Origin: UPXZ01 sp964634605
Lineage (GTDB): Bacteria; Bacteroidota; Bacteroidia; Bacteroidales; Paludibacteraceae
Assembly (NCBI GenBank): GCA_964634605.1
Contig: CAZWLJ010000046.1
Coordinates: 1-21,521, forward strand
Direction of reading: 5' to 3'
DNA: 21,521 bases
The position numbers were made by a program, and so were the translations under genes. This document shows positions 9,288-17,612 of the stretch, in pieces (position 1 is the first letter of the stretch; the number at the start of each line of letters is the position of its first letter). Below the pieces are notes generated by a model. That model did no database searches and was not told the origin of the DNA. It worked only from the letters and a program-made list of their open reading frames with translations.

Positions 9288-10793
9288 TTATGGTTTGTAA
9301 GTTACCGGTACGCCTTCCTTTGTGATGGTTTTGTAGAAATCGTTAACGCTGAGTTTCACCGGTTCAATGGTAAATTCAGGAATATTGAACGACTTGAACA
9401 GATTTCCGTAGTATTCCGGATCTTTCTGAGGCAGAATAAACGGTTTGTGAGCCACTCCGTTTTTATCGAAATAGGTGATGTACGGACGTGTGTATGAACC
9501 ATCGTCGCGCCGTGTGCTGAAAATATTCCAGCGGCCATTGGACGACCAGGAGTGATAACTATCGACTTCCGGACTATTGATTTCTTTCAAATTTCGCACA
9601 TTCATATTCTGCAGATCCATCAGATACAAATCGCTCGATTTATGCCAGATGTGGAAGTTGCCATAGTCGGCCAGTGTGAACAGCAGGTACCTGCCATCCG
9701 GCGAAATACGGGGCAAAGCGACGCTTTTACCAATTTTATTTGCCCTGAAAACGGTATCCGGAGTACCAAACTGACGGGTAACAGGATCGAACGGAATGCG
9801 TAGAAGGTCGTATCTGATTGATTTGTAGTTCTGAACAACATCAACAAATTTTTCCTCCGATTGCCTGATGAAGCGGGCGGATGCAAAATAGAGCATTTTA
9901 CCGTCCGGGCTCCAGGAAGGCCAGGTTTCCAGGCTGTTGGGATCGCGGACCACATAACGTATTTCTCTCTTTTCGACATCGAGCAACACAATATCCGACT
10001 CAGTATCAAGTACTTCCACTTTCTCCGTATCCTTGGAATGAAATGTCTGACCGATCGTATTAACAGAGTAAGCAATTAATTTTTCTTTCGGGTGCCACGA
10101 CGGGTAAACGCCAGCCGAAAGTGTACTGTCGCTCTTTGTATTAAACTTGACCGCTTTGCCATCGGTTACTATCACGGTACCTCCCTTGTACTGGCGAACA
10201 TGCATTTGCATATTTCCAGTCCGGTAATTCTGGTACGAGTGGCAGTTGATGCATTGCGACTTGTCATTTTCAGAAGAAAATTTCATGTTGTTGTAAATTT
10301 CCCTTTCCTTAAAATTCGTCAGGTCGCGCTGATTGATGGTGAGCAGCTCGTAACCCATATAACCCGGTTCTATCAGCCTGTAGGAAATATATCCGTCGAT
10401 TTGCTCGGGGGCGATGGTGTTTTTTATCGTTTTGTACTTATACCAGGTTTGACCTTTTTTCATGAAAATATCAACCGAATAGGATTTTCCCTGATTGTTT
10501 GCAAGAAATTTCTTCCAATCGTTCAAATTTATCATCACTTTCCGGCCCGGTACAATAAGTTCATCACCGCCGGAAGAATATATTCTGGTAATGTACTGAT
10601 CAGCACTGTCTTTTATATGAAAATTTAAAGGAGCTATGTTAGAGGGAATAGTTACTCCGCGATAATCGGGATAAATAGCCGCGTCTTTATTTTCGGAGGT
10701 AAAAACGGTTGGCAGCTTTTCTGAACAGGACAGAAACGCCATTACTCCCAGAAAAACGAATAATTTTGATACCAATACTTTCATGTCACTCAA
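9288..10793 (-). CDS. Lipoprotein with heme c motif and TolB/PD40-like beta-propeller
   Basis: This is a 501-residue predicted lipoprotein. The signal peptide ends in a lipobox-like FLSC (C23); an alternative start at Met4 leaves the signal intact. The N-terminal part (about 40-170) is beta-rich. A single heme c attachment motif, CINCH (C181, C184, H185), is followed by NMQMH, whose Met could be a second axial ligand. The rest is a WD40-like propeller with PD40/TolB-type blades, seen as repeated S-W/I-S-P-x-G motifs: PSWHPKEKL (231-239), PSWSPDGKM (292-300), PRISPDGRY (361-369) and HSWSSNGRW (414-422). Cys-His placement suggests a monoheme c-type cytochrome domain in the periplasm or outer membrane. 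It starts 47 bp after the chorismatase-like gene and is followed 31 bp later by the SDR. Function is unknown; annotation as a cytochrome biogenesis protein would not be supported. Confidence 0.85.
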   Translation of the reverse strand: MSDMKVLVSKLFVFLGVMAFLSCSEKLPTVFTSENKDAAIYPDYRGVTIPSNIAPLNFHIKDSADQYITRIYSSGGDELIVPGRKVMINLNDWKKFLANNQGKSYSVDIFMKKGQTWYKYKTIKNTIAPEQIDGYISYRLIEPGYMGYELLTINQRDLTNFKEREIYNNMKFSSENDKSQCINCHSYQNYRTGNMQMHVRQYKGGTVIVTDGKAVKFNTKSDSTLSAGVYPSWHPKEKLIAYSVNTIGQTFHSKDTEKVEVLDTESDIVLLDVEKREIRYVVRDPNSLETWPSWSPDGKMLYFASARFIRQSEEKFVDVVQNYKSIRYDLLRIPFDPVTRQFGTPDTVFRANKIGKSVALPRISPDGRYLLFTLADYGNFHIWHKSSDLYLMDLQNMNVRNLKEINSPEVDSYHSWSSNGRWNIFSTRRDDGSYTRPYITYFDKNGVAHKPFILPQKDPEYYGNLFKSFNIPEFTIEPVKLSVNDFYKTITKEGVPVTYKP

Positions 10794-10840
10794 TATGTTA
10801 TCTTGTTAATGTAATAATTAAATACACTCAGAAACCGGGT

Positions 10841-11971
10841 TCAAACGTTTACTTCAATTTCGCTTTCTATTTCGACCAGTAAATTATCGCGGCAAATATC
10901 AGCCTGTACGTACAACGCGGGTATATCGCCGTAATACTTATTGCATAGATCTTTTACCATTTCGATATCTCCGGAATGTTTCACATACACCCGGTTGAAC
11001 CTGTAATGTACGTTTATTACGTCAGTACCGGTTGTTTCCTTCAGATTTTCGCGCGAAACCAGTTGATCAATATTCTCTATGGTTGTGTTTGTTTGCAGCG
11101 CAATGTTGCCAATGCAGTGGGTTTCTTCACCCAGGATAGATGCCGTTCCAGAAACGAAAGTGACGGCTTCTGCTCTGTTGCCGAGGTATCTGGCACGCGC
11201 AAAAAGCGGCGTTTTCTTTTCGGGACTGGTACCGACCAGCAAATGCGCGTTATAGTCGAAAGCATTTATTTGCCTCGGATTGGATACTCCGGTACATTTT
11301 ACTTCCGGGCGTGTTTTAACTGCCAGAAAATCGATGGCAACATTTCCAACACTCATACCGATGCCTGTAGCAGCCGGATACTCATTGTTTTTTTTCTCAG
11401 AGGTGTAATACTTTTGTCTGACATCGTTGAAAATCTGATAATGTTGTACCGTATTTTTATCTCTATTTTCAGTCCGCAAAATATCCGGAATGTAATTCCA
11501 CTGACGAATGACATCATCCATACTGAAATCCACTGCCGAAAGTACACTTTTCATCTGTTCAAAAGCCATCGCCGACTGGTCGGCAAGTGAAATGCCCGCC
11601 TCATCCGAAGCCATTCCCAAAGCTAACAACCACTGCCCGAAGCTGTCCGTACAAAGAGTTAAGGAAAAATCACCGACAGTTTTATATTCCACCAGTTCCG
11701 CATCTTCGCCAAGCCACACTTCAGCGGCCATCTCTCCGTCTGGCGATTGAGCAATGACACCTGCGGGAACACCTTTCAGAACTGTGTCGAACAGGTTTCT
11801 GACAATCTTTTTCTTTTCAAAATATTCCTCATCGGAATCTGCACGCAGAAAAATATTTATTCCCAGCAGGTGATTTGGATTGAATTTCTCATATATTAGT
11901 TTTCCACAGTTCAGTACATCATCCGCGAAAGCACCTGTCTGATCTGCGAAAATTAGTTCACGATGTATCAT
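10841..11971 (-). CDS. Chorismatase-like protein (FkbO/Hyg5/XanB2 type, RidA fold)
   Basis: This 376-residue protein resembles chorismatases, which cleave chorismate to pyruvate plus a benzoate or dihydrodiol product and are built on a RidA (YjgF)-like fold. Visible family marks are QWNYIPDI (157-164), HYQIFNDVR with a following YPAATGIG (198-205), LFARARYLG (256-264), VSGTASILGEETH (273-285) with QTNTTIENI, and a C-terminal LLVEIE (364-369). The Glu in that last motif is the likely equivalent of the catalytic Glu near the FkbO/Hyg5 C-terminus. There is no signal peptide, so it is cytoplasmic. It sits 40 bp after the membrane protein gene and 47 bp before the heme/propeller lipoprotein. The product (3-hydroxybenzoate, 4-hydroxybenzoate or dihydrodiol) cannot be told from sequence. 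A RidA-type deaminase is the less likely alternative, given the length. Confidence 0.75.
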   Translation of the reverse strand: MIHRELIFADQTGAFADDVLNCGKLIYEKFNPNHLLGINIFLRADSDEEYFEKKKIVRNLFDTVLKGVPAGVIAQSPDGEMAAEVWLGEDAELVEYKTVGDFSLTLCTDSFGQWLLALGMASDEAGISLADQSAMAFEQMKSVLSAVDFSMDDVIRQWNYIPDILRTENRDKNTVQHYQIFNDVRQKYYTSEKKNNEYPAATGIGMSVGNVAIDFLAVKTRPEVKCTGVSNPRQINAFDYNAHLLVGTSPEKKTPLFARARYLGNRAEAVTFVSGTASILGEETHCIGNIALQTNTTIENIDQLVSRENLKETTGTDVINVHYRFNRVYVKHSGDIEMVKDLCNKYYGDIPALYVQADICRDNLLVEIESEIEVNV

Positions 11972-12011
11972 TGAGATATTGATGTTGATATTTTTTTAGA
12001 AAAAGTCCGGT

Positions 12012-13913
12012 CTAACTGGTTTTAATTCCTTTCATGAAAAAGAAATAATACCAGTAAGTGTCACTGTATGGTGAAAAGAATTTCTTATTCGCCTCATTCG
12101 AGGTATCATAGAACTGGCTTGTCATCTGCAAAAACTCATTAAACCGATCGACAATCTTTTTATCCAGATTTAAGGCACTGATATCTACCGTCTTTTCATA
12201 GTTGGCAAAAAGTAAGGCAGCCTCCTGATAATGCCTCGGTATTCGTTTCGACATATTGAGGTACGCTGCAAAACGAGGCCAGAACAAACCGCTGTTTCGA
12301 AGAATTAAACTGTTCTGAAGTGCAATTTCGAGCATCTCCGGTGTTCCGGTGGCAGCTTCGGCAAAATCGTTAAGCAGATCCATTTCGAGCAGTTCATTGT
12401 TTCCCTCGAGGTTGTCATCAAAAGAAGTGAGCGGCCTGATTGCCTGAAATTCAGTATTTTCGAGCATTTTTCTGGGATTATCAATGTATTGCTGATATTT
12501 CAATGCCCAGGATTTGTGAAAAAGTGTCTTTTTCAAAATATCGTTGTATTTCTGAGCCAGTTTATTTTCCCCTTTTATCAGGGCGCATTTCACCAGGTAT
12601 CTCAGGTTATCAACTCTCATACCGCGTTCCACCATATCTTCTACGGCCCAGTGATAGCAGAAATTTGTCCGGCCATACTGGTAGTACATCTGTTGTCCGG
12701 CCATAACCAGTAAATGACCCTGCCAGGGAGCTTTCAGGTCTTTACCTCCGTTTTTAAAACTGAACATTTCATCACCTCCCCTGTTCAGCTTCTGTAAGGC
12801 CAGATTGGTGATCATCACGATACGGCGGGTTGGTTCATCTTTCTGTTTTGCGGCCAGCTTCAGCACATCTTCCCACTTGTTTTCAAATACTGCCTGATCC
12901 ATGGCCAGTTCGGTATGAAAATTTTCATCTTCGTAGGAATAATGGACAAATCCGGCCAGCGTAAGCGCAAAAAAGAATATGCCTGCATAGATGGCTGATA
13001 ACCTGGTTTCTTTTTTTGAATTCCGGAATAAAAACAGACTGAAGAATAATACCGCGATGATGAATACACCATAAGGCATCAGGCAATACATTTCGGCTTT
13101 TGGCAATGCCGGTAAAGCGGCTGTGTATATTTGTCCGAAATTTATTTGCGAATAAAAATAAGCTGCCAGCAGATAAGGAACAAGAGTGATACTAACGAGC
13201 AGAATTCCAATCGGAATGAAATGATATTTACGTTTGCTCCTGACATATTCCGATAACTCATAAATGCAAAACAGGATGGAAGCGAGCAACGCGTAAAATC
13301 CAAGAAACGGATAAAATACCGGAACAAATAATCCGGAAATAACCGCGCGTACAAGGAATGAACTGATTTTACGGTAACCCCAGAAAGCCGCAACAGCCAG
13401 GATATATCCGGTAACATGTACAAAAGCATAACCCGGCAGTTTGATGGAAAAAATAACATAACCCATCTGAGTGACTGCCAGCAACAGGGCAAATGAAATG
13501 ATAAATGTTAACGGGTAAAAACGGGAAGGTATTTTAAGCGCCCTGATGGTCAGATACTGAGCCAGGATAGTGAAAAGGACCAGCAACGAACCACCCAGCC
13601 ACGGATAGTAAAAAAATTGGGTGAAAAAAGTTCCTGCCCAGGAAAGAAATCCTCCGGGTACTTTCATCAGGCTGGTGAAAAAAAATCCGGCAGGAACAAA
13701 CAGCGAGAATTCCTGAATTTTGATTAATAAATTCTTGTTGTAAGCTGGCACATACCAGACAGCTACCAGAATAAAAATAATCAGAAGACTAACATTAACA
13801 ATTCGCTGTGTTTTCGAATAATCCTGTATTACCGTCTTATTGATTTTTGCAGGCTGGCTCTTTTGCTCAGTTTTTTTTGCGTTGTTTGACGGTTTAGTTA
13901 TTTTATTTTGCAT
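12012..13913 (-). CDS. Polytopic membrane protein with helical C-terminal domain (DUF6057-like)
   Basis: This 633-residue protein has no recognised activity. A Lys/Asn/Gln-rich, probably cytoplasmic tail (1-35) leads into about nine or ten hydrophobic segments between residues 38 and 325 (for example 38-55, 104-124, 131-156, 161-179, 188-222, 232-254, 276-296 and 307-325). The C-terminal half (330-633) is soluble, alpha-helical and TPR-like, with many aromatic residues and Lys/Glu pairs. I believe this is the Bacteroidota family DUF6057, recalled from its usual neighbourhood and layout rather than from a search. It is the first gene of the chorismatase/heme-lipoprotein cluster, 60 bp after the preceding hydrolase gene, and has a candidate -10 box of its own. 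It could be a transporter or an envelope assembly factor. Confidence 0.7.
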   Translation of the reverse strand: MQNKITKPSNNAKKTEQKSQPAKINKTVIQDYSKTQRIVNVSLLIIFILVAVWYVPAYNKNLLIKIQEFSLFVPAGFFFTSLMKVPGGFLSWAGTFFTQFFYYPWLGGSLLVLFTILAQYLTIRALKIPSRFYPLTFIISFALLLAVTQMGYVIFSIKLPGYAFVHVTGYILAVAAFWGYRKISSFLVRAVISGLFVPVFYPFLGFYALLASILFCIYELSEYVRSKRKYHFIPIGILLVSITLVPYLLAAYFYSQINFGQIYTAALPALPKAEMYCLMPYGVFIIAVLFFSLFLFRNSKKETRLSAIYAGIFFFALTLAGFVHYSYEDENFHTELAMDQAVFENKWEDVLKLAAKQKDEPTRRIVMITNLALQKLNRGGDEMFSFKNGGKDLKAPWQGHLLVMAGQQMYYQYGRTNFCYHWAVEDMVERGMRVDNLRYLVKCALIKGENKLAQKYNDILKKTLFHKSWALKYQQYIDNPRKMLENTEFQAIRPLTSFDDNLEGNNELLEMDLLNDFAEAATGTPEMLEIALQNSLILRNSGLFWPRFAAYLNMSKRIPRHYQEAALLFANYEKTVDISALNLDKKIVDRFNEFLQMTSQFYDTSNEANKKFFSPYSDTYWYYFFFMKGIKTS

Positions 13914-13946
13914 TATAACTGTTTAGAAATAAGGTTAAATAATGTG

Positions 13947-13954
13947 CAAAAATA
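13947..13954 (-). promoter_or_regulatory. Candidate -7 box upstream of the membrane protein gene
   Basis: On the minus strand TATTTTTG matches the Bacteroidetes -7 element TAnnTTTG exactly and lies about 33 bp before the start codon at 13913. The intergenic stretch is only 60 bp and AT-rich. I see no TTTG/TTG at the expected -33 distance, which would fall inside the end of the preceding gene, so this is a half-match. If real, it separates the murein salvage operon from the chorismatase/heme-lipoprotein operon. Confidence 0.35.
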
Positions 13955-13973
13955 ACAAATTATTTTCTTAAAA

Positions 13974-15767
13974 CTATAAGTACTCTTTCAGTTTTTTTGT
14001 CCAGATTTTATATCCGTCCTCATTCAGATGCAAACCGTCTGTGGTAATTTTTTTGACGAGGATATTAGTTTTATCCTCTGTAAACAGTGAAAATAAATCA
14101 ATGAAAGTGATATTTCTCCGGCTGGCAAGTTCTTTCAGCTTTGCATTGATTTCGGGTATCTGATCCGTTTTTCCGGTCAGTTTTTTGTAACGTCCAAACG
14201 ACTCGTTGATTGGGAGCAAACTCTGAAGATAAAGTTTCGATTCGGGTGACCTGTTTTGAATTTCGTTAAGCAGAAGATCCATTAATGTAACAATACTATC
14301 GGTGCTCAGGTCGTGTGAAACATCGTTAGTACCAGTCAGAAGAAATATTTTCTGAGGTTTCCCGGGTAGTATCTGATCCAGTCGGTCGTAAATGCCCATG
14401 ATTTCGTCGCCTACAATACCTCTGTTTCTGACATTTTCCGTATTAAGCCGTTTGCTCCAGTCGCCTCCACCCTCAGTAAGGCTGTTTCCGAGCATGACAA
14501 TATCCTTAAAACTCACTGGTTCTTCAGTCTGAAACTTGCGGTACCGCTGGTAGTAGTAATCGGTATAAACCCGTTGAGGTGGATAAACAGATGCAGCGAC
14601 CACATTGGCAACCAATGAACGAAGACGCACGACTTCACCCTTATCAACAGGATGAACACGGTTGGTGAGCAGGATGACCGAAACATTATTGTCCGGGTCA
14701 ATGATTACTGATGTACCTGTATAACCGGTATGTCCGTAGGTATTCGGTCCGAACAGGTTGCCGTTGTTCGATGCATAAGATGAACTATTGTCCCAACCCG
14801 GTGTGCGTCCAAACTGCGACAGATTTGCAGGCACTGTTCGCATTGTTTTCACTCCCAGCGGACTTAAAATGCGTTTTCCGTTCCATGCTCCGCCATTCTG
14901 AAGCGCTGCAACCAATATCGCGATATCATTTGCGTCGGAAAACAGTCCAGCATTTCCGGATATTCCGCCATTCATAATCCTGGCCAGCGGATCATGTACT
15001 ACACCTCTCAGTACGGTTCCGTCCTTTTGTTTCTCTGTGGGTGCTGTTCTGCTCAGCGTTTCGCCTTGGGGCTGATAACCGGTATGTGTCATTCCAAGCA
15101 CATCGAATATGTTTTTTTGGGCGAAATCACGCAGACTTTTCCCGCTGACCGTTTCGATGATATTCTGGAGTGTTATGTAATTCAGACAACTGTACTGAAA
15201 TTTTGTCTGTGGTTCAAAGTCTCTTTTGCAGGTGGAGATATAATCAATCAGACCGGCCGGATTGGGAGAACCATGTTTTTTTTCCAGTTCGCTGACCGGT
15301 GCATAAGGCGGCAGTCCGGATGTATGAGTGAGCAGATCGATTATACGGATATTCTTTTTGGTACCCAGACTATCGGCCCATCCGTTGAATTTTGGTATGT
15401 ACAGACTGACCCTGTCCTCCAGACGAATTTGTCCGCGTTCAAGCAAAATCATGGCCGAAACCGCTGTTGCAAGAGGCTTAGTACACGATGCCAGATCAAA
15501 AACGGTGTTTACATCCATCGGAATGGCATCGGGATAAACCTGTTTATTGCCGTATGCTTTCAGATAAGCCATTTTCCCATCTTTCACCACAGCAAGTACT
15601 GCACCCGGGATTTCTTTGTTGCCAATCGCTTTTAAAATAACAGAGTCAGCATATACCAGTTTTTTTGAGTCCATGCCTGCCTGTTCGGGACTAACCCGTT
15701 GTAAAGACTGAGCACCCAAAGAAAAAAAACAAAACAACAGTGCGGTAAAGATATTCAGTTTTTTCAT
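13974..15767 (-). CDS. Secreted S12 serine hydrolase (beta-lactamase class C-like) fused to SGNH esterase
   Basis: This 597-residue protein is read from the Met at 15767, because MKKLNIF opens a clear signal peptide ending near SLGAQS. The longer frame to 15845 would overlap murQ by 23 bp and bury the signal. The S12 domain (about 20-395) has S94-C-T-K97 as the nucleophile box, YSC (192-194) where most members have YxN, and HTG (346-348) in place of KTG. The SGNH domain (about 420-597) has GNSL (nucleophile S429), GTND (479-482) and DGLH (D577, H580). It follows murQ by 55 bp. Bacillus subtilis AmiE, a MurNAc-L-Ala amidase of the same S12 fold in a murQ operon, suggests a peptide-stripping role; the SGNH half may remove O-acetyl groups. 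Both roles are inference. Location is predicted as periplasmic or extracellular. Confidence 0.88.
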   Translation of the reverse strand: MKKLNIFTALLFCFFSLGAQSLQRVSPEQAGMDSKKLVYADSVILKAIGNKEIPGAVLAVVKDGKMAYLKAYGNKQVYPDAIPMDVNTVFDLASCTKPLATAVSAMILLERGQIRLEDRVSLYIPKFNGWADSLGTKKNIRIIDLLTHTSGLPPYAPVSELEKKHGSPNPAGLIDYISTCKRDFEPQTKFQYSCLNYITLQNIIETVSGKSLRDFAQKNIFDVLGMTHTGYQPQGETLSRTAPTEKQKDGTVLRGVVHDPLARIMNGGISGNAGLFSDANDIAILVAALQNGGAWNGKRILSPLGVKTMRTVPANLSQFGRTPGWDNSSSYASNNGNLFGPNTYGHTGYTGTSVIIDPDNNVSVILLTNRVHPVDKGEVVRLRSLVANVVAASVYPPQRVYTDYYYQRYRKFQTEEPVSFKDIVMLGNSLTEGGGDWSKRLNTENVRNRGIVGDEIMGIYDRLDQILPGKPQKIFLLTGTNDVSHDLSTDSIVTLMDLLLNEIQNRSPESKLYLQSLLPINESFGRYKKLTGKTDQIPEINAKLKELASRRNITFIDLFSLFTEDKTNILVKKITTDGLHLNEDGYKIWTKKLKEYL

Positions 15768-15822
15768 GTTTTCGTTGATTTTTTTTTCGAACAATAACGA
15801 CGAATATAATGTCCGTAAAAGC

Positions 15823-16638
15823 TCAGTGCTCTTTTTTATACTCATCGACCGCTTTTTTTACCGATCCATGCATCAGCAGCAGGGCTTTTGCCTGTGTATA
15901 AGGCAGACCGAGTTCTTCTATAATCATTCGGGTGCCGCGGTCTACAAGTTTCTGATTACTGAGTTGCATATTAACCATTTTATTCCCCTTCACGCGACCC
16001 AATTTTATCATTACGGAGGTTGTAATCATGTTCAGAACCATTTTCTGTGCAGTACCCGATTTCATACGTGAACTACCGGTGACATATTCGGGTCCGACAA
16101 TGGTTTCGATGGGAATATCGGCTTCGGCTGCCATAGGCGAATCGGGATTGCTGGTGATGCAGCCCGTCAGAATTCCGTGTGCCCGGGCTTCTCGAAGAGC
16201 TCCGATTACATAGGGCGTTGTACCCGAAGCTGCAATTCCGATGACAACATCATTCTTATTTACATTGTGTATCAGCAATTCCTGCCAGCCTTTTTTGGTA
16301 TTATCTTCGGCATTTTCCACCGGATTGCGTAAAGCTGTATCACCGCCCGCAATCAGACCGATTACCAGGGTCGGAGGCATACCAAACGTCGGAGGAACTT
16401 CGGAAGCATCCAAAACGCCCAGACGCCCGCTGGTACCTGCTCCCATGTAAAAAATGCGTCCGCCCTTTTTCATCCGCGGAACTATTAGTGACACAAGTTT
16501 TTCTATTTGTGGTATTGCATTTTGCACGGCAATAGCCACTTTCTGGTCTTCAGCATTGATGTTTTCCAGAATTTCACGGACCGATTTTTTTTCCAGGTCG
16601 TTATAGAGTGATGATTGCTCTGATATTTTTATAAACAT
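15823..16638 (-). CDS. murQ: N-acetylmuramic acid 6-phosphate etherase
   Basis: MurQ cleaves the D-lactyl ether of MurNAc-6-phosphate, giving GlcNAc-6-phosphate and D-lactate in the cytoplasm. This 271-residue protein has the SIS-fold signature GAGTSGRLGVLDASEVPPTFG-like block (66-86). The catalytic Glu in DASE (E80) and the second acid in ENAEDN (E111) align with E83 and E114 of the E. coli enzyme. SSRMKSGTAQK (189-199) is also conserved. It is slightly shorter than E. coli MurQ (298 aa), mainly at the C-terminal helical end. It lies 112 bp after the kinase gene, and the gap carries a hairpin. Its product D-lactate matches the dehydrogenase at the head of the block, and its substrate would be supplied by the upstream kinase. 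Confidence 0.96.
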   Translation of the reverse strand: MFIKISEQSSLYNDLEKKSVREILENINAEDQKVAIAVQNAIPQIEKLVSLIVPRMKKGGRIFYMGAGTSGRLGVLDASEVPPTFGMPPTLVIGLIAGGDTALRNPVENAEDNTKKGWQELLIHNVNKNDVVIGIAASGTTPYVIGALREARAHGILTGCITSNPDSPMAAEADIPIETIVGPEYVTGSSRMKSGTAQKMVLNMITTSVMIKLGRVKGNKMVNMQLSNQKLVDRGTRMIIEELGLPYTQAKALLLMHGSVKKAVDEYKKEH

Positions 16639-16704
16639 ACCAATATCCAGAATTATAACGAATTACACGAATTATATTTTTTTAAAAAAGTTGAATAGTA
16701 GTTA

Positions 16705-16758
16705 TTTTGTTACTGCAGTTGTCCCTTTTCAGAGGGATTTCCGGTTGCTGTTACAAAA
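16705..16758. repeat. Nested imperfect inverted repeat over the murK stop codon
   Basis: The outer arms 16705-16717 (TTTTGTTACTGCA) and 16746-16758 match as inverted repeats at 11 of 13 positions. An inner perfect 5-bp stem TCCCT/AGGGA (16722-16726 and 16733-16737) closes a 6-nt loop. The murK stop codon (16751-16753) lies inside the outer arm. In the transcript this forms a long interrupted hairpin between murK and murQ. No U-tract follows directly, so mRNA processing or stability is more likely than termination. Confidence 0.5.
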
Positions 16759-17605
16759 TTACGCTGGATACACTGTGATACTTAATCAGACCTTCCATTG
16801 GACTTTTGATAATTTTACCGGGTTTCATACCCATGCTTTCGATGGCTTCTTTGAGCACTTGTTCGTAATTATACGCAACTGAACCGACAAAATGAATAGG
16901 AAGTTTTTCGTGGTTTTTGTATTGCATTACATTACGTTTCAGAAATGATTTGAAACTGTTCATTACCAGCGTACGTATGGTCGGGTCATCGAGGTGCTCT
17001 GAAATAAACGGAGAGAATGTGGCTAAGAACCGGTTAGGGAATGGTTTCCGATAAACCCGGTCGATGATATCGCCGACAGTAAGATTAAACTGAGCCAGGA
17101 ATTTTTCTTTCAGTCCGGGTGTGAGCTGGTTTTTCAGTAAATCGCTCACGAAAAGTTTTCCCAGCACTGCTCCGCTTCCTTCGTCGCCCAGTATAAAACC
17201 CAGCGGAGAAACATTATCCACAATGTTTTTTCCATCATAGTAACATGAGTTAGAACCCGTTCCCATAATACATGCTATGCCTGACATGTAACCGCAAAGT
17301 CCGCGTGCGGCAGCCAGCATATCGGTGCTCACTTCCACCTCATTTTTCACCTTGATGTTTTTCAGGATAGCCCGTTTTACAACTTCCACTTTGTCAAAAG
17401 TACAGCCTGCACCGTAAAAATACACAGCACTGAAGTCCTGTGTATCAAGCTGCAGGATTAAAGTGGTTTCAATTTCATTACTTATTTCTTCTTCCGACTG
17501 AAAGAATGGATTAATCCCTTTGGTAAGCACACGCTTCACCAGTTTTCCGTTGTTCACTACGCTCCAGTCCGTTTTTGTGGAGCCGCTGTCTGCTATTAGT
17601 ATCAT
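16751..17605 (-). CDS. murK: BadF/BadG-family sugar kinase, probable MurNAc kinase
   Basis: This 284-residue ASKHA-fold kinase phosphorylates an amino sugar with ATP; by context the substrate is N-acetylmuramic acid, possibly also GlcNAc. The phosphate-1 loop DSGSTKTDW is at 6-14, the catalytic-type Asp is D95 (STDMLAAARG), phosphate-2 GTGSNS is at 115-120, and the adenosine-side GDEGSGA is at 140-146. There is no signal peptide, so it is cytoplasmic. Tannerella forsythia MurK belongs to this family and sits between murT and murQ, exactly as here. Placing the kinase rather than a PTS before MurQ implies uptake of unphosphorylated MurNAc. A GlcNAc-only kinase is the main alternative; the name relies on synteny. 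Confidence 0.88.
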   Translation of the reverse strand: MILIADSGSTKTDWSVVNNGKLVKRVLTKGINPFFQSEEEISNEIETTLILQLDTQDFSAVYFYGAGCTFDKVEVVKRAILKNIKVKNEVEVSTDMLAAARGLCGYMSGIACIMGTGSNSCYYDGKNIVDNVSPLGFILGDEGSGAVLGKLFVSDLLKNQLTPGLKEKFLAQFNLTVGDIIDRVYRKPFPNRFLATFSPFISEHLDDPTIRTLVMNSFKSFLKRNVMQYKNHEKLPIHFVGSVAYNYEQVLKEAIESMGMKPGKIIKSPMEGLIKYHSVSSVIL

Positions 17606-17612
17606 ATTATAA

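Noticed and set aside
10092..10628. Plus-strand open frames, including those of 178 and 204 codons (10976..11590)
   Set aside because: They lie opposite well-supported minus-strand genes and show no recognisable domain; they are antisense shadows.
15768..15845. Longer start for the S12-SGNH hydrolase, overlapping murQ by 23 bp
   Set aside because: The 26 extra residues are charged and lie before a clear signal peptide that begins with MKKLNIF; a secreted protein would start at 15767.
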